Shown: positions 29,231-37,872 of the stretch, one piece after another
Position numbering within the stretch: the first letter of the stretch is position 1
Layout of the letters: each line of letters starts with the position of its first letter
Origin: Pseudomonas triticicola
GTDB taxonomy: Bacteria > Pseudomonadota > Gammaproteobacteria > Pseudomonadales > Pseudomonadaceae
DNA length: 64,000 nucleotides
Assembly (NCBI RefSeq): GCF_019145375.1
Contig: NZ_JAHSTX010000001.1
Coordinates: 4,861,501 to 4,925,500 of the forward strand
Direction of reading: 5' to 3'
The notes under the pieces: generated by a model
Seen by the model: only the letters and a program-made list of their open reading frames with translations
Told to the model about the DNA's origin: nothing
The model's database searches: none
Made by a program: the position numbers and the translations under genes

Positions 29231-29262
29231 GCTCTGACGGGCTGCTGTTTGCCCCTCAGAGC
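29231..29262 (+). terminator. Hairpin between the acyltransferase gene and ubiD
   Basis: GCTCTGA-c-GGGC / GCCC-c-TCAGAGC, an 11-pair stem with one mismatch and an eight-base loop. There is no T-run, so it may be a weak terminator, an RNA stabiliser or a regulatory hairpin. Confidence 0.4.
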
Positions 29263-29300
29263 AGGTAGGATGTACGCCTATTTTGAGGGTGCCATCGTCA

Positions 29301-30767
29301 ATGAAATTCAAGGATCTTCGGGATTTCGTGCAGCAGCTTGAGCAGCGCGGAGAGTTGAAACGCATCCAGATTCCCGTCTCGCCGGTGCTGGAGATGACTG
29401 AGGTGTGCGATCGCACGCTGCGGGCCAAAGGCCCGGCGCTGCTGTTCGAAAAACCTACCGGTTATGACATTCCGGTGCTCGGCAACCTGTTCGGCACCCC
29501 TGAGCGGGTAGCGATGGGCATGGGCGCCGAGTCGGTCAGCGAACTGCGCGAAATCGGCAAGCTGCTGGCCTTTCTCAAGGAGCCGGAGCCGCCGAAGGGC
29601 TTGAAGGACGCGTGGTCGAAACTGCCGATCTTCCGCAAGATCATTTCGATGGCGCCAAAAGTCGTCAAAGACGCGGTGTGCCAGGAAGTGGTCATCGAAG
29701 GCGACGACGTCGATCTGGCGATGTTGCCGGTGCAGACCTGCTGGCCCGGCGACGTCGGTCCGCTGATCACTTGGGGCCTGACGGTCACCAAAGGTCCGAA
29801 CAAGGAACGCCAGAACCTCGGTATCTACCGCCAGCAAGTGATCGGCCGCAACAAGGTGATCATGCGCTGGCTCAGCCATCGTGGCGGTGCTCTCGACTTC
29901 CGCGAGTGGTGCGAGAAGCATCCGGGCCAGCCGTTCCCGGTGTCCGTGGCCCTTGGCGCCGATCCGGCAACGATTCTCGGTGCCGTGACGCCGGTACCTG
30001 ACAGCCTCTCCGAATATGCTTTCGCAGGGCTCTTGCGCGGCAATCGCACGGAACTGGTCAAGTGCCGTGGCAACGATCTGCAAGTGCCGGCCACCGCCGA
30101 AATCATTCTTGAAGGCGTGATCCATCCCGGCGAAATGGCCGACGAAGGCCCGTATGGCGACCACACCGGTTACTACAACGAAGTCGACAGCTTCCCGGTG
30201 TTCACCGTCGAGCGCATCACCCACCGGATAAAGCCGATCTATCACAGCACTTACACCGGCCGTCCGCCGGATGAGCCGGCGATTCTCGGCGTGGCGCTGA
30301 ACGAAGTGTTCGTGCCGATCCTGCAGAAGCAGTTCCCGGAAATCACCGACTTCTACCTGCCGCCGGAAGGCTGCTCGTACCGCATGGCCGTGGTGACGAT
30401 GAAGAAGTCGTATCCGGGGCATGCCAAGCGCGTGATGCTCGGCGTCTGGTCGTTTTTGCGACAGTTCATGTACACCAAGTTCGTTATCGTCACTGACGAC
30501 GATATCAACGCCCGCGACTGGAACGACGTGATCTGGGCCATCACCACGCGCATGGACCCCAAGCGCGACACGGTGATGATCGACAACACGCCGATCGACT
30601 ACCTCGACTTCGCTTCGCCGATTTCCGGCCTGGGCTCGAAAATGGGCCTGGATGCCACCCACAAGTGGCCGGGCGAAACCACTCGCGAGTGGGGCCGCGT
30701 GATCGTCAAGGACGACGCCGTCACCCAACGGATCGATGCCATCTGGAATCAGTTAGGAATAGATTGA
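29301..30767 (+). CDS. ubiD: UbiD, 4-hydroxy-3-polyprenylbenzoate decarboxylase
   Basis: A 488-residue enzyme that decarboxylates the prenylated benzoate intermediate in ubiquinone synthesis, using prenylated FMN made by UbiX. The N-terminus [20 protein letters not shown] and the motifs [20 protein letters not shown] and [14 protein letters not shown] are strongly conserved. Length and sequence match P. aeruginosa UbiD. The ATG at 29301 is the family start; an upstream GTG-type start at 29283 is less likely. Its TGA overlaps the ATG of the reductase gene by one base. Confidence 0.96.
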   Translation: MKFKDLRDFVQQLEQRGELKRIQIPVSPVLEMTEVCDRTLRAKGPALLFEKPTGYDIPVLGNLFGTPERVAMGMGAESVSELREIGKLLAFLKEPEPPKGLKDAWSKLPIFRKIISMAPKVVKDAVCQEVVIEGDDVDLAMLPVQTCWPGDVGPLITWGLTVTKGPNKERQNLGIYRQQVIGRNKVIMRWLSHRGGALDFREWCEKHPGQPFPVSVALGADPATILGAVTPVPDSLSEYAFAGLLRGNRTELVKCRGNDLQVPATAEIILEGVIHPGEMADEGPYGDHTGYYNEVDSFPVFTVERITHRIKPIYHSTYTGRPPDEPAILGVALNEVFVPILQKQFPEITDFYLPPEGCSYRMAVVTMKKSYPGHAKRVMLGVWSFLRQFMYTKFVIVTDDDINARDWNDVIWAITTRMDPKRDTVMIDNTPIDYLDFASPISGLGSKMGLDATHKWPGETTREWGRVIVKDDAVTQRIDAIWNQLGID

Positions 30768-31735
30768 TGCGTGTAACCCTGCAGCCTTCCGGAGCAGTGC
30801 TCGAGATACAGCCCGGTGAGCGGATTCTCGACGGTGCGCGGCGCCTGGGCTATGACTGCCCGCAAAGCTGCCGCAACGGCAATTGCCACGTGTGTGCAGC
30901 GCTGCTGGTCGAGGGCCGCGTCGAGCAGGCCGGCAAAGTCCACGATCATGGCGAGTTCTACACCTGCATCGCCGCACCGCTGGAAGACTGCGTGCTGCTG
31001 TGGGATGGCGTGCTCGCACTCGGTGAGCTGCCGGTGCGCAGCCTGTCGTGTCAGGTCATCGAGTGCCGCGAGGTCGGCGGCGACACCTGGCGCGTGCGCC
31101 TGCGGGCACCGGCGGGCAAGCCGCCGCGCTATCACGCCGGGCAATATTTGATGATCGAGCGTGAGAGCGGCGAGAAATCGGCGTTCTCCATGGCTTCGGC
31201 ACCCCACGGCGGGCGTGACCTGGAAATCCATGTGCTGGCGCGCGAAACCAGTGCGTTAAGCCTGATCGAGCAGTTGCAACGCAACCCGATGGTGCGTGTC
31301 GAGCTGCCCTTTGGCGACACTCATCTTGCGGAACTGCCCGATGGCCCGCTGGTGCTGATCGCCGCGGGCACAGGCATGGGCCAGATTCACGCCTTGATCG
31401 AACATTGCCGCGCTGAAGGTTTCAAGCATCCGGTGCATCTGTACTGGGGCGTGCGCCGCCCGGAAGATTTTTATCAGATCGAGCACTGGGACGAATGGCT
31501 GAAGCTGCCCAATCTGTTCCTGCACAAAGTGGTCAGCGACCAGTGCGGCTGGGAAGCGCGCTGCGGGATGTTGCACGAGGCGGTTTGCGAAGATTTCCCC
31601 GATCTGAAGCCGCTGCACGTCTATGCCAGTGGTTCGCCGGCGATGGTCTACGGCACGCTGGACGCGCTCGTCGAGGCGGGGATGGATGCGCATCAGATGC
31701 GCGCCGATGTATTCGCCTACGCGCCGCGCTCCTGA
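30767..31735 (+). CDS. 2Fe-2S/FAD oxidoreductase, AscD-like (flavin or Fe-S reductase)
   Basis: A 322-residue two-domain reductase. Residues 1-85 form a plant-type ferredoxin domain with a Cys pattern in DCPQSCRNGNCHVCAA plus a later Cys in YTCIA. Residues 95-320 form a ferredoxin-NADP reductase domain with an RxYS-like block replaced by KSAFSMAS and an NAD(P) motif LIAAGTGMGQIHAL. The product is usually annotated as CDP-6-deoxy-3,4-glucoseen reductase, but no dideoxysugar genes are near. The one-base overlap with ubiD suggests a joint role. In E. coli the flavin reductase gene fre also follows ubiD, so supply of reduced flavin or electrons to the ubiquinone pathway is a reasonable guess. Confidence 0.88.
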   Translation: MRVTLQPSGAVLEIQPGERILDGARRLGYDCPQSCRNGNCHVCAALLVEGRVEQAGKVHDHGEFYTCIAAPLEDCVLLWDGVLALGELPVRSLSCQVIECREVGGDTWRVRLRAPAGKPPRYHAGQYLMIERESGEKSAFSMASAPHGGRDLEIHVLARETSALSLIEQLQRNPMVRVELPFGDTHLAELPDGPLVLIAAGTGMGQIHALIEHCRAEGFKHPVHLYWGVRRPEDFYQIEHWDEWLKLPNLFLHKVVSDQCGWEARCGMLHEAVCEDFPDLKPLHVYASGSPAMVYGTLDALVEAGMDAHQMRADVFAYAPRS

Positions 31736-31919
31736 TACTTATAACTTGGCATATAGCCGATCGGTATTTATCTAATTAGGCAAATACCGCTAGGTTATAT
31801 ATCAATCAGGCAATTAAGCAGTGGCACTTAATTTGCCTTAAAACATATGTGCCTTATTGTTACAGCGGTGCGTTCTATTAAGTAATTCTTCACCCGCGGG
31901 GAGCTGAACGCTATTCGCC
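31736..31919 (+). promoter_or_regulatory. AT-rich intergenic region with two inverted repeats upstream of chaC
   Basis: This 184-base gap is much richer in A+T than its surroundings. It holds CGGTATTT...AAATACCG (31762-31789, eight-base arms, 12-base spacer) and AGGCAATTAAG...CTTAATTTGCCT (31808-31838, near perfect arms, eight-base spacer). Neither has a T-run, so an operator or RNA structure is more likely than a terminator. No gene is seen on either strand. Confidence 0.55.
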
Positions 31920-32588
31920 ATGAGCGCCATTGAAAACGCAATTCTGAACCTGGCTTACCCTCCTCGGCTCGATCTTGGGCCGCAGCTGACGCACGAACAA
32001 CTTCTCGCTTCCATGCAATCGACCATGGCGCGCCACAAGGGTGGGCCGGTGTGGCTGTTCGCGTATGGTTCGCTGATCTGGCGCCCGGAATGCACGGCAG
32101 TCGAGCGCATGCGCGGTCGCGTGCATGGCTACCATCGCGGCTTGTACCTGTGGTCCCACGAGCATCGGGGTACGCCGGAAATGCCCGGCCTGGTGTTCGG
32201 TCTGGATCGTGGCGGTTCATGCAGTGGCTTTGCCTACCGCTTGCCGGAAGACAATCTCGATACCGCGCTGTATGCGCTGTGGAAACGTGAGATGCCGTTT
32301 CCGTCGTATCGCCCGCACTGGCTCAATTGCCGGCTCGAAGATGGCACTCAGGTGCAGGCCTTGGGATTCGTTCTGGAGCGCCACCTGCCGAGCTATGCCG
32401 GCAACTTGCCGGATCATGTGCTCAGCCAGGTCTTCGCCAGCGCCAGCGGGCGTTACGGCACCACTCGCGATTACGTCGAGCAGACCGTTCACGCCCTGCG
32501 CAGCCACGCCATGCCGGATCGAAATCTGGAGGCGCGGCTCAAGCGCTGTAAATCACACAGCGATCAGGCGACCGCTTCACGGCTCTGA
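31920..32588 (+). CDS. chaC: ChaC-family gamma-glutamylcyclotransferase
   Basis: A 222-residue protein of the ChaC family, which degrades glutathione to 5-oxoproline and Cys-Gly. The substrate-binding loop reads [13 protein letters not shown] near residue 45. [25 protein letters not shown] with its conserved Glu region and the later YAGNLP segment fit ChaC. The ATG at 31920 has GGGGAG about 14 bases upstream, a rather distant Shine-Dalgarno. The 3' end overlaps the converging glpT gene by 25 bases. Confidence 0.92.
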   Translation: MSAIENAILNLAYPPRLDLGPQLTHEQLLASMQSTMARHKGGPVWLFAYGSLIWRPECTAVERMRGRVHGYHRGLYLWSHEHRGTPEMPGLVFGLDRGGSCSGFAYRLPEDNLDTALYALWKREMPFPSYRPHWLNCRLEDGTQVQALGFVLERHLPSYAGNLPDHVLSQVFASASGRYGTTRDYVEQTVHALRSHAMPDRNLEARLKRCKSHSDQATASRL

Positions 32589-33913
32589 CTGGCGACTTGC
32601 TTGTGCCACAGCGTTGGCGCAAGGAAGGCCATCGCCAGCAGGCAAGCGCCGACCAGTAGCACGAACCCGCCATCCCAGCCGAAGTGGTCAACGGTGTAGC
32701 CCATCGCCGCACTGGCCGCGACCGAACCACCCAGATAACCGAACAGACCGGTGAAGCCCGCTGCGGTACCGGCGGCTTTCTTCGGCGCCAGCTCCAGCGC
32801 TTGCAGACCGATCAGCATCACCGGACCGTAGATCAGGAAGCCGATCGACAACAGTGCGATCATGTCGATCATCGGGTTGCCGGCGGGATTCAGCCAGTAA
32901 ACCAGGGTTGCCACGGTCACCAAGGCCATGAACACCATGCCGGTCAGGCCGCGGTTGCCACGGAAGATCTTGTCCGACATCCAGCCGCACAGCAGCGTGC
33001 CCGGAATCCCCGCCCACTCGTAGAAGAAATAGGCCCACGAGGTTTTATCCACGGTGAAACCCTTGGCTTCCTTCAGGTACGTCGGCGCCCAGTCCAGCAC
33101 GCCGTAGCGCAGCAGGTAGACGAAGACGTTGGCCATGGCGATGTACCAGAGCATTTTGTTGCGCAGCACGTATTTGACGAAGATTTCCTTGGCGCTGAAT
33201 TCGTCTTCGTGGCTGGCGTCGTAGCCTTCCGGGTAATCGTTCTTGTACTGCTCGATTGGCGGCAGGCCGACCGATTGCGGGGTGTCGCGCATGGTGATGA
33301 AGGCGAACACCGCCACGCCCAGCGCGACCGCCGCCGGGACGTAGAACGCGGCGTGCCAGTCATTGAACAGGCCCATGCCGATCAGGAACAGCGGGCCGAT
33401 CAGACCGCCGCCAACGTTGTGCGCCACATTCCACACCGACACCACGCCGCCGCGTTCCTTCTGCGACCACCAGTGCACCATAGTCCGCCCGCTCGGCGGC
33501 CAGCCCATGCCCTGCGCCCAGCCGTTGATGAACAGCAGAATGAACATCATCGTCACGCTGGACGTTGCCCACGGCGCGAAACCGAAAATGAACATCACCC
33601 CGGCCGAGACCAGCAGACCGAACGGCAGGAAGAAGCGCGGGTTGGAACGGTCGGACACCAGGCCCATGAGGAACTTCGACAGACCGTAAGCGATGGCGAT
33701 CGCCGACATCGCCAGACCGAGGTCGCCACGGCTGTAACCTTCGTCGATCAGGTACGGCATGGCCAGGGAGAAGTTCTTGCGCAGCAGGTAGTAACCGGCG
33801 TAGCCGATAAAGATACCGGCGAAGATCTGCCAGCGCAGGCGGCGGTAGGTGCTGTCTATTTTTTCTTCAGGCAATGGAGCCTGATGTGCGGCAGGACGAA
33901 AGAAAGCAAACAT
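32564..33913 (-). CDS. glpT: Glycerol-3-phosphate transporter GlpT
   Basis: A 449-residue major facilitator with 12 predicted helices. It exchanges glycerol-3-phosphate for inorganic phosphate across the inner membrane and in Pseudomonas is the route of fosfomycin entry. Family features include [20 protein letters not shown] at the N-terminus, [20 protein letters not shown], and the central charged loop between helices 6 and 7. The rest of the glp regulon is not nearby, but a GlpR-like operator lies about 50 bases upstream of the start. The C-terminal coding end overlaps chaC. Confidence 0.95.
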   Translation of the reverse strand: MFAFFRPAAHQAPLPEEKIDSTYRRLRWQIFAGIFIGYAGYYLLRKNFSLAMPYLIDEGYSRGDLGLAMSAIAIAYGLSKFLMGLVSDRSNPRFFLPFGLLVSAGVMFIFGFAPWATSSVTMMFILLFINGWAQGMGWPPSGRTMVHWWSQKERGGVVSVWNVAHNVGGGLIGPLFLIGMGLFNDWHAAFYVPAAVALGVAVFAFITMRDTPQSVGLPPIEQYKNDYPEGYDASHEDEFSAKEIFVKYVLRNKMLWYIAMANVFVYLLRYGVLDWAPTYLKEAKGFTVDKTSWAYFFYEWAGIPGTLLCGWMSDKIFRGNRGLTGMVFMALVTVATLVYWLNPAGNPMIDMIALLSIGFLIYGPVMLIGLQALELAPKKAAGTAAGFTGLFGYLGGSVAASAAMGYTVDHFGWDGGFVLLVGACLLAMAFLAPTLWHKQVASQSREAVA

Positions 33914-33962
33914 TCAAGAGCTCCAGTTTTCTTGTTTTGACTGCGGATGCGAATGTTACAGT

Positions 33963-33974
33963 TTCGTTACCGAA
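33963..33974 (-). promoter_or_regulatory. Probable GlpR operator upstream of glpT
   Basis: TTCGTTACCGAA is an inverted repeat that matches the core of the E. coli GlpR consensus TTCGWTAWCGAA at 11 of 12 positions. It lies 50-61 bases upstream of the glpT start codon, a position suited to repression relieved by glycerol-3-phosphate. Confidence 0.6.
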
Positions 33975-34169
33975 AATAGCATCGCTTCACGTCGGCAAAA
34001 CAGCGGAAATTTGGACAGATGAGCGTTCCTTTATGAACATGTCGCTCTGAGATAAGAAGGCGGCGCTGAGGGGATGGTGGCTCGGGTGGGTTTCTGCGGT
34101 TTAGCGCAGGGAAGAGGCAGACCTCAAAGGTAAAGCAATCCGGATTGCTCCTCCGGATCGCTCCGTGTT

Positions 34170-35147
34170 TCAACGAACCTGAACAACAACCTTGCCCACA
34201 GCCTTGCGCTGGCCGAGATCATCGATCGCCTGCGCGGCATTGCTCAGCGGATACACCTGCGATACCAGCGGTTTCAGCTTGCCCTCGGCAAACCAGGCGA
34301 ACAGCTGCTGAAAGTTGGCTGCGTTGTCCTGGGGCTGGCGCTGGGCAAAGGAGCCCCAGAACACGCCGAGCACCGCCGCGCCTTTGAGCAGTGCGAGGTT
34401 GACCGGCAGTTCCGGGATGCGTCCGCTGGCGAAGCCGACTACGAGCAGGCGGCCGTTCCAGGCGATGGCGCGGATGGCCTGGTCGAACAGGTCGCCGCCG
34501 ACCGGGTCGTAGATCACGTCGGCGCCCTGGCCGTCGGTGAGGCGTTTGATCTCGTCCTTGAGGCTGGCTTCGCTGTAGTTGATCAGTTCATCGGCGCCGG
34601 CAGCCTTGGCCACCGCGAGTTTTTCGGCGCTGCTGGCGGCGGCGATCACCCGGGCGCCCATGGCTTTGCCAATCTCCACGGCGGCGAGGCCGACGCCGCC
34701 CGATGCGCCGAGCACCAGCAGGGTTTCGCCCGGCTGCAGTTGGGCGCGTTGCTTGAGCGCGTGCATCGACGTGCCGTAGGTCATGCTGAATGCAGCGGCA
34801 ATGTTGAAGTCCATCGACGGCGGAATCGGCAGGACGTTGTAGCCCGGCACCGCAACCTGCTCGGCAAAACTGCCCCAGCCAGTCAGGGCCATGACCCGGT
34901 CGCCGACTTTCAGATGGCTGACCTTTTCCCCGACTTCGCGCACCACGCCCGCCGCTTCACCGCCCGGCGAGAACGGGAAGGGCGGTTTGAACTGGTACTT
35001 GCCCTCGATGATCAGCGTGTCCGGGAAGTTGACCCCGGCGGCGTGCACGTCCAGCAGGATTTCATTCTTCTTCAGGGCGGGGCTGGCGACGTCTTCCAGC
35101 ACCAGCGATTCGGCAGGGCCGAAGGCTTTGCACAGCACGGCTTTCAT
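34170..35147 (-). CDS. NADPH:quinone oxidoreductase family protein
   Basis: A 325-residue zinc-independent medium-chain dehydrogenase/reductase. The N-terminal GroES-like domain contains AAGVNFPDTLIIEGKYQ and FSPGGEAAGVV. The Rossmann domain carries LVLGASGGVGLAAVEIGKAM and DVIYDPVGGDLF. The zinc-binding cysteines of alcohol dehydrogenases are absent, as expected for quinone oxidoreductases and related enoyl/acyl reductases. The true substrate is unknown. The gene stands alone after a 256-base gap with the glpT control region. Confidence 0.9.
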   Translation of the reverse strand: MKAVLCKAFGPAESLVLEDVASPALKKNEILLDVHAAGVNFPDTLIIEGKYQFKPPFPFSPGGEAAGVVREVGEKVSHLKVGDRVMALTGWGSFAEQVAVPGYNVLPIPPSMDFNIAAAFSMTYGTSMHALKQRAQLQPGETLLVLGASGGVGLAAVEIGKAMGARVIAAASSAEKLAVAKAAGADELINYSEASLKDEIKRLTDGQGADVIYDPVGGDLFDQAIRAIAWNGRLLVVGFASGRIPELPVNLALLKGAAVLGVFWGSFAQRQPQDNAANFQQLFAWFAEGKLKPLVSQVYPLSNAAQAIDDLGQRKAVGKVVVQVR

Positions 35148-35297
35148 CAGGGCTATTCCTTTGGGAGTGATGGCCGATAAGTGTAGGTGTGTGAATCAAC
35201 GGGTCAACGAGCATGCCCGGCCCTGATAGTCAGCCATAAGCTTGTGCTTGCGCGGCGGGTCGTTATGCTAGGCCGCAAACCGGATAAGGAGCGAATT

Positions 35298-35705
35298 GTG
35301 AAAGCGTGGATCATGTTGTTGCTGGCCCTGTCTCTGCCTGTGGCAGCACTGGCCGAAGAAGCCAAAGAAGGCGAGGCGCCGAAGGTCAATTACATCACTC
35401 TGAGCCCGCCGTTCGTCGGCAATTACGGCCTCGACGGCACCGCCAAACTCAAGGTCTACAAGGCCGATGTGGCCCTGCGCGTAACCGGCGAAGAGGCGAC
35501 CAAACTGGTCAAGGCCAACGAGCCGCTGATCCGCAATCAGCTGGTGGCGCTGTTCACTCAGCAGACCACCGAGGCGATGGGCAGCATTGAAGGCAAGGAA
35601 AAGCTCCGTCAGGAAGCGTTGAAGCAGACCCAGCAGGTCATGAATGACGAGACCGGCAAGCCTGTTGTTGAGGATCTGTTGTTCAACAACCTGATCATTC
35701 AGTAA
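35298..35705 (+). CDS. FliL-like exported protein
   Basis: A 135-residue protein with a GTG start at 35298 behind AAGGAGCG and a signal peptide (VKAWIMLLLALSLPVAALAEE). The rest matches FliL proteins: VNYITLSPPFVGNYG, VALRVTGEEATKLV, and the C-terminal KQTQQVMNDETGKPVVEDLL. True FliL is anchored by a membrane helix at the flagellar stator; this one lies outside any flagellar cluster and seems to be processed. The orthologue in P. aeruginosa, from memory PA5233, is annotated as a FliL-like flagellar protein. Confidence 0.85.
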   Translation: MKAWIMLLLALSLPVAALAEEAKEGEAPKVNYITLSPPFVGNYGLDGTAKLKVYKADVALRVTGEEATKLVKANEPLIRNQLVALFTQQTTEAMGSIEGKEKLRQEALKQTQQVMNDETGKPVVEDLLFNNLIIQ

Positions 35706-35730
35706 GTCATTCGCTGTCCGGGCAGGCCTC

Positions 35731-35795
35731 TTCGCGAGCAGGCTCGCTCCCACATTGGACTGCATGTTCCTGTGGGAGCGAGCCTGCTCGCGAAA
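35731..35795. repeat. Paired REP element, family A
   Basis: TTCGCGAGCAGGCTCGCTCC and its inverted copy, between the convergent FliL-like and EVE genes. Confidence 0.88.
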
Positions 35796-35818
35796 GCTAT
35801 TTATCAGGCAAAAATGAA

Positions 35819-36271
35819 TCAGGGTTTGAGCCCGATAACCGCCGCCCACTGTTCTGGTGTAACCGGCATCACCGACAACCGCGAGCCCTTCTGCACCAGC
35901 GGCAGCTCCGCCAGCGCCGTCTGCTGCTTCAGATAATCCAGCTTCAACACCCGTTTGAACGTCTCGACATGCACGACATCGATCGCGCTCCAGGCATTTT
36001 TTTCTGCTGTAGCCTTCGGATCGAAGTAATGACTGTCGGGCTCCAGCGCCGTCGGATCGGGATACGCTGCTTCAATAATTTTGCCGATCCCGGCAATCCC
36101 CGGCTCGGGGCAGCTGGAATGGTAGAAAAAGAACTCGTCACCAACGGCCATCGCCCGCAGGAAGTTGCGCGCCTGATAATTGCGAACCCCGTCCCAGCGC
36201 GCCTTGCCGAGCTTTTCCAGACCCTTGATCGAAAGCTCGTCCGGCTCTGATTTCATCAGCCAATAGGCCAT
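35819..36271 (-). CDS. EVE domain-containing protein
   Basis: A 150-residue soluble protein almost entirely made of one EVE domain (PUA-like fold). The opening MAYWLMKSEPDELSIKGLEK, the stretch WDGVRNYQARNFLRAM, and the FFYHSSCPEPGIAGIGKI segment are typical. EVE domains bind modified bases; bacterial stand-alone members have been proposed to act on RNA or on defence-related modified DNA, without a settled role. The ATG at 36271 gives the standard N-terminus. It lies upstream of and antisense to nothing, with its control region shared with the 51-residue gene. Confidence 0.9.
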   Translation of the reverse strand: MAYWLMKSEPDELSIKGLEKLGKARWDGVRNYQARNFLRAMAVGDEFFFYHSSCPEPGIAGIGKIIEAAYPDPTALEPDSHYFDPKATAEKNAWSAIDVVHVETFKRVLKLDYLKQQTALAELPLVQKGSRLSVMPVTPEQWAAVIGLKP

Positions 36272-36468
36272 GTCTTGTGCTCCTGAAAAGGTCATTGGGC
36301 AGGTTGTCGGGCAATTTTATGACAAACCGACAGTCGGTTGACGTCAGCGTTTGCGCACAGGTTCACGTTGCCGCAAAATGCCGGCCTTTAAAGCTTGACG
36401 CTGCTGCACGGCCTACGAACGGAAACCGCTGCTGTCATCGTGATGATGTGCCTTGAGGGGGGCAATCG

Positions 36469-36624
36469 ATGAAACGCAAACCGGATTTGCTATGGACTTT
36501 GGTAATTTTGTTTGGCCTGGGCGTGGTAACCACCGGTTACGCGCAGAGCCTGTGGGCGAACAAGGCCGACGCGCCGATTGAAGTGGCGCAACAGGTGCAA
36601 CAGTCGACCGCTTTCAAACGCTGA
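36469..36624 (+). CDS. Small single-pass membrane protein, 51 residues
   Basis: ATG at 36469 preceded by GAGGGGGG about seven bases upstream. The product begins MKRKPDLLWTLVILFGLGVV, has one hydrophobic segment (residues 7-24) after a basic start, then TTGYAQSLWANKADAPIEVA and a Gln-rich C-terminus. The topology suggests an N-in single-pass protein or an uncleaved signal. I recognise no named family; similar short hypotheticals beside ygfA occur in other pseudomonads as far as I recall. Codon use fits the surroundings and the Shine-Dalgarno is good. Confidence 0.72.
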   Translation: MKRKPDLLWTLVILFGLGVVTTGYAQSLWANKADAPIEVAQQVQQSTAFKR

Positions 36625-36659
36625 ACCTGTCTCTTCGACGCCGCTGGTCCCTGCGGCGT

Positions 36660-37265
36660 CTACTCTGCGAAATACCACGCCTTGTCGGTGACCGTGCCTT
36701 GTAACGGCACATCCCAGCTCGCCTGCGCCAGACGTTCTACCTTCTGACACTCATGGGCCAGGCCCAGCAGCGTCGGCTTGCGCCAGTTCTTGCGCCGGGC
36801 CAGATAGGCGAGGCTGCGATCATAAAATCCGCCGCCCATGCCCAGGCGCCCACCGACATCGTCAAACCCTACCAGCGGCAACAGCACCAGATCCAGCGCC
36901 CAGACCTTGCGTTGCCGAGCCAGATTGGCCCGGGGCTCGAGGATGCGGAAGCGATTGGGGGTCAGCTTTTCGCCAGGACGAATACGCTGGAAGACCATTT
37001 TCGTTCGTGGCCATGCGCTGAGTACCGGCAGATAAGTCGCCTTGCCGCGACGCTGGGCTTCGCGCAGCAGCAGGCGCGGATCGATTTCACCGTCGGTGGG
37101 CAAATACAGAGAGATATGTTTTGCCCGGCGAAAGTGCGGGTCGTGGGCCAATTGCCGGAACAGGCCTTTGGCAGCCTGGCGTTGTTCGCCCGGCGTCAGT
37201 GCGCGGCGCGCCTTGCGCAGCAGGCGGCGGAGTTGCGGGCGGGGCAGCAGCGCGGGTTCGGTCAT
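36660..37265 (-). CDS. ygfA: 5-formyltetrahydrofolate cyclo-ligase
   Basis: A 201-residue enzyme that converts 5-formyltetrahydrofolate to 5,10-methenyltetrahydrofolate with ATP. The basic N-terminus RPQLRRLLRKARRAL supplies the nucleotide-binding Lys/Arg. LVLLPLVGFDDVGGRLGMGGGFYDR is the family signature with the GxGGGFYD loop. It lies directly downstream of 6S RNA and zapA on the same strand, the classical zapA-ssrS-ygfA arrangement. Confidence 0.95.
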   Translation of the reverse strand: MTEPALLPRPQLRRLLRKARRALTPGEQRQAAKGLFRQLAHDPHFRRAKHISLYLPTDGEIDPRLLLREAQRRGKATYLPVLSAWPRTKMVFQRIRPGEKLTPNRFRILEPRANLARQRKVWALDLVLLPLVGFDDVGGRLGMGGGFYDRSLAYLARRKNWRKPTLLGLAHECQKVERLAQASWDVPLQGTVTDKAWYFAE

Positions 37266-37301
37266 GGTTCGGCTTCGGCAGGTGGATGCAAAAACGTACG
37301 C

Positions 37302-37340
37302 ATAAAAAATCCGATGTCGGCATACACCGACATCGGATTC
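37302..37340 (-). terminator. Terminator-like hairpin downstream of 6S RNA
   Basis: On the minus strand AATCCGATGTCGG-loop-CCGACATCGGATT is followed by a T-run. It lies between the 3' end of 6S RNA and ygfA, so it may end part of the transcripts before ygfA. Confidence 0.8.
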
Positions 37341-37346
37341 GAATCA

Positions 37347-37526
37347 GGCTCCCCGGATGAACCGCTGTCAACTCAGCCCTTGAACCCGAAAGTTCAAGGT
37401 GGAAGAAGCAGTAGACTTTAAGGCTTTCCGTCTAGCGGACATGCACACCAGCCCAACGTGCAACTTCCAGGGTAGTGCGAATCGGCTCCGGGACATCGTC
37501 AACTGGCAAGCACCCCAGGGAGTGCC
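37347..37526 (-). ncRNA. ssrS: 6S RNA
   Basis: Read on the minus strand, the 180 bases contain the hallmarks of 6S RNA: a block CCCGGAGCCGAU near the 5' side, CUAGACGGAAAGCCUUAAAG, and the 3' hairpin CCUUGAAC-uuucg-GUUCAAGG. The proposed ends GGCACUCCC... and ...CAUCCGGGGAGCC pair with each other as a closing stem. 6S RNA mimics an open promoter and sequesters the sigma-70 holoenzyme in stationary phase. A TATACT -10 element lies at 37530-37535. The position between zapA and ygfA agrees with the conserved location. The ends are inferred from pairing and may be off by a few bases. Confidence 0.92.
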
Positions 37527-37554
37527 GCGAGTATACCTCAAGCTGTCAGGCGAA

Positions 37555-37872
37555 TCAGCCCTTGGCGGTGTTCTGATCGTCGGCCAGGACCAGATCGACA
37601 CGATCGAGCAAGTCGCGTACCTGTTCGCGGGTCGAACCGCTGGCCTGGATGTCCGGGCGCTCTTCTTTGTGCAACAGGTCGTGGGTGATGTTCAGCGCGG
37701 CCATCACGGCAATGCGGTCGGCGCCGATGACTTTGCCGCTGCTGCGGATCTCGCGCATCTTGCCGTCCAGGTAGCGGGCGGCACTGACCAGATTGCTGCG
37801 TTCTTCCGGCGGGCAGATGATCGAATACTCTTTGTCGAGGATCTGCACGGTAACGCTATTGCTTGAACTCAT
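37555..37872 (-). CDS. zapA: Cell division protein ZapA
   Basis: A 105-residue protein that binds FtsZ and bundles its filaments in the Z ring. The N-terminal part SVTVQILDKEYSIICPPEER and LVSAARYLDGKMREIR is the ZapA globular head; a coiled-coil tail follows from about residue 60. The start overlaps the stop of the upstream ZapB-like gene in ATGA, so the two are co-translated. 6S RNA follows. Confidence 0.95.
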   Translation of the reverse strand: MSSSNSVTVQILDKEYSIICPPEERSNLVSAARYLDGKMREIRSSGKVIGADRIAVMAALNITHDLLHKEERPDIQASGSTREQVRDLLDRVDLVLADDQNTAKG

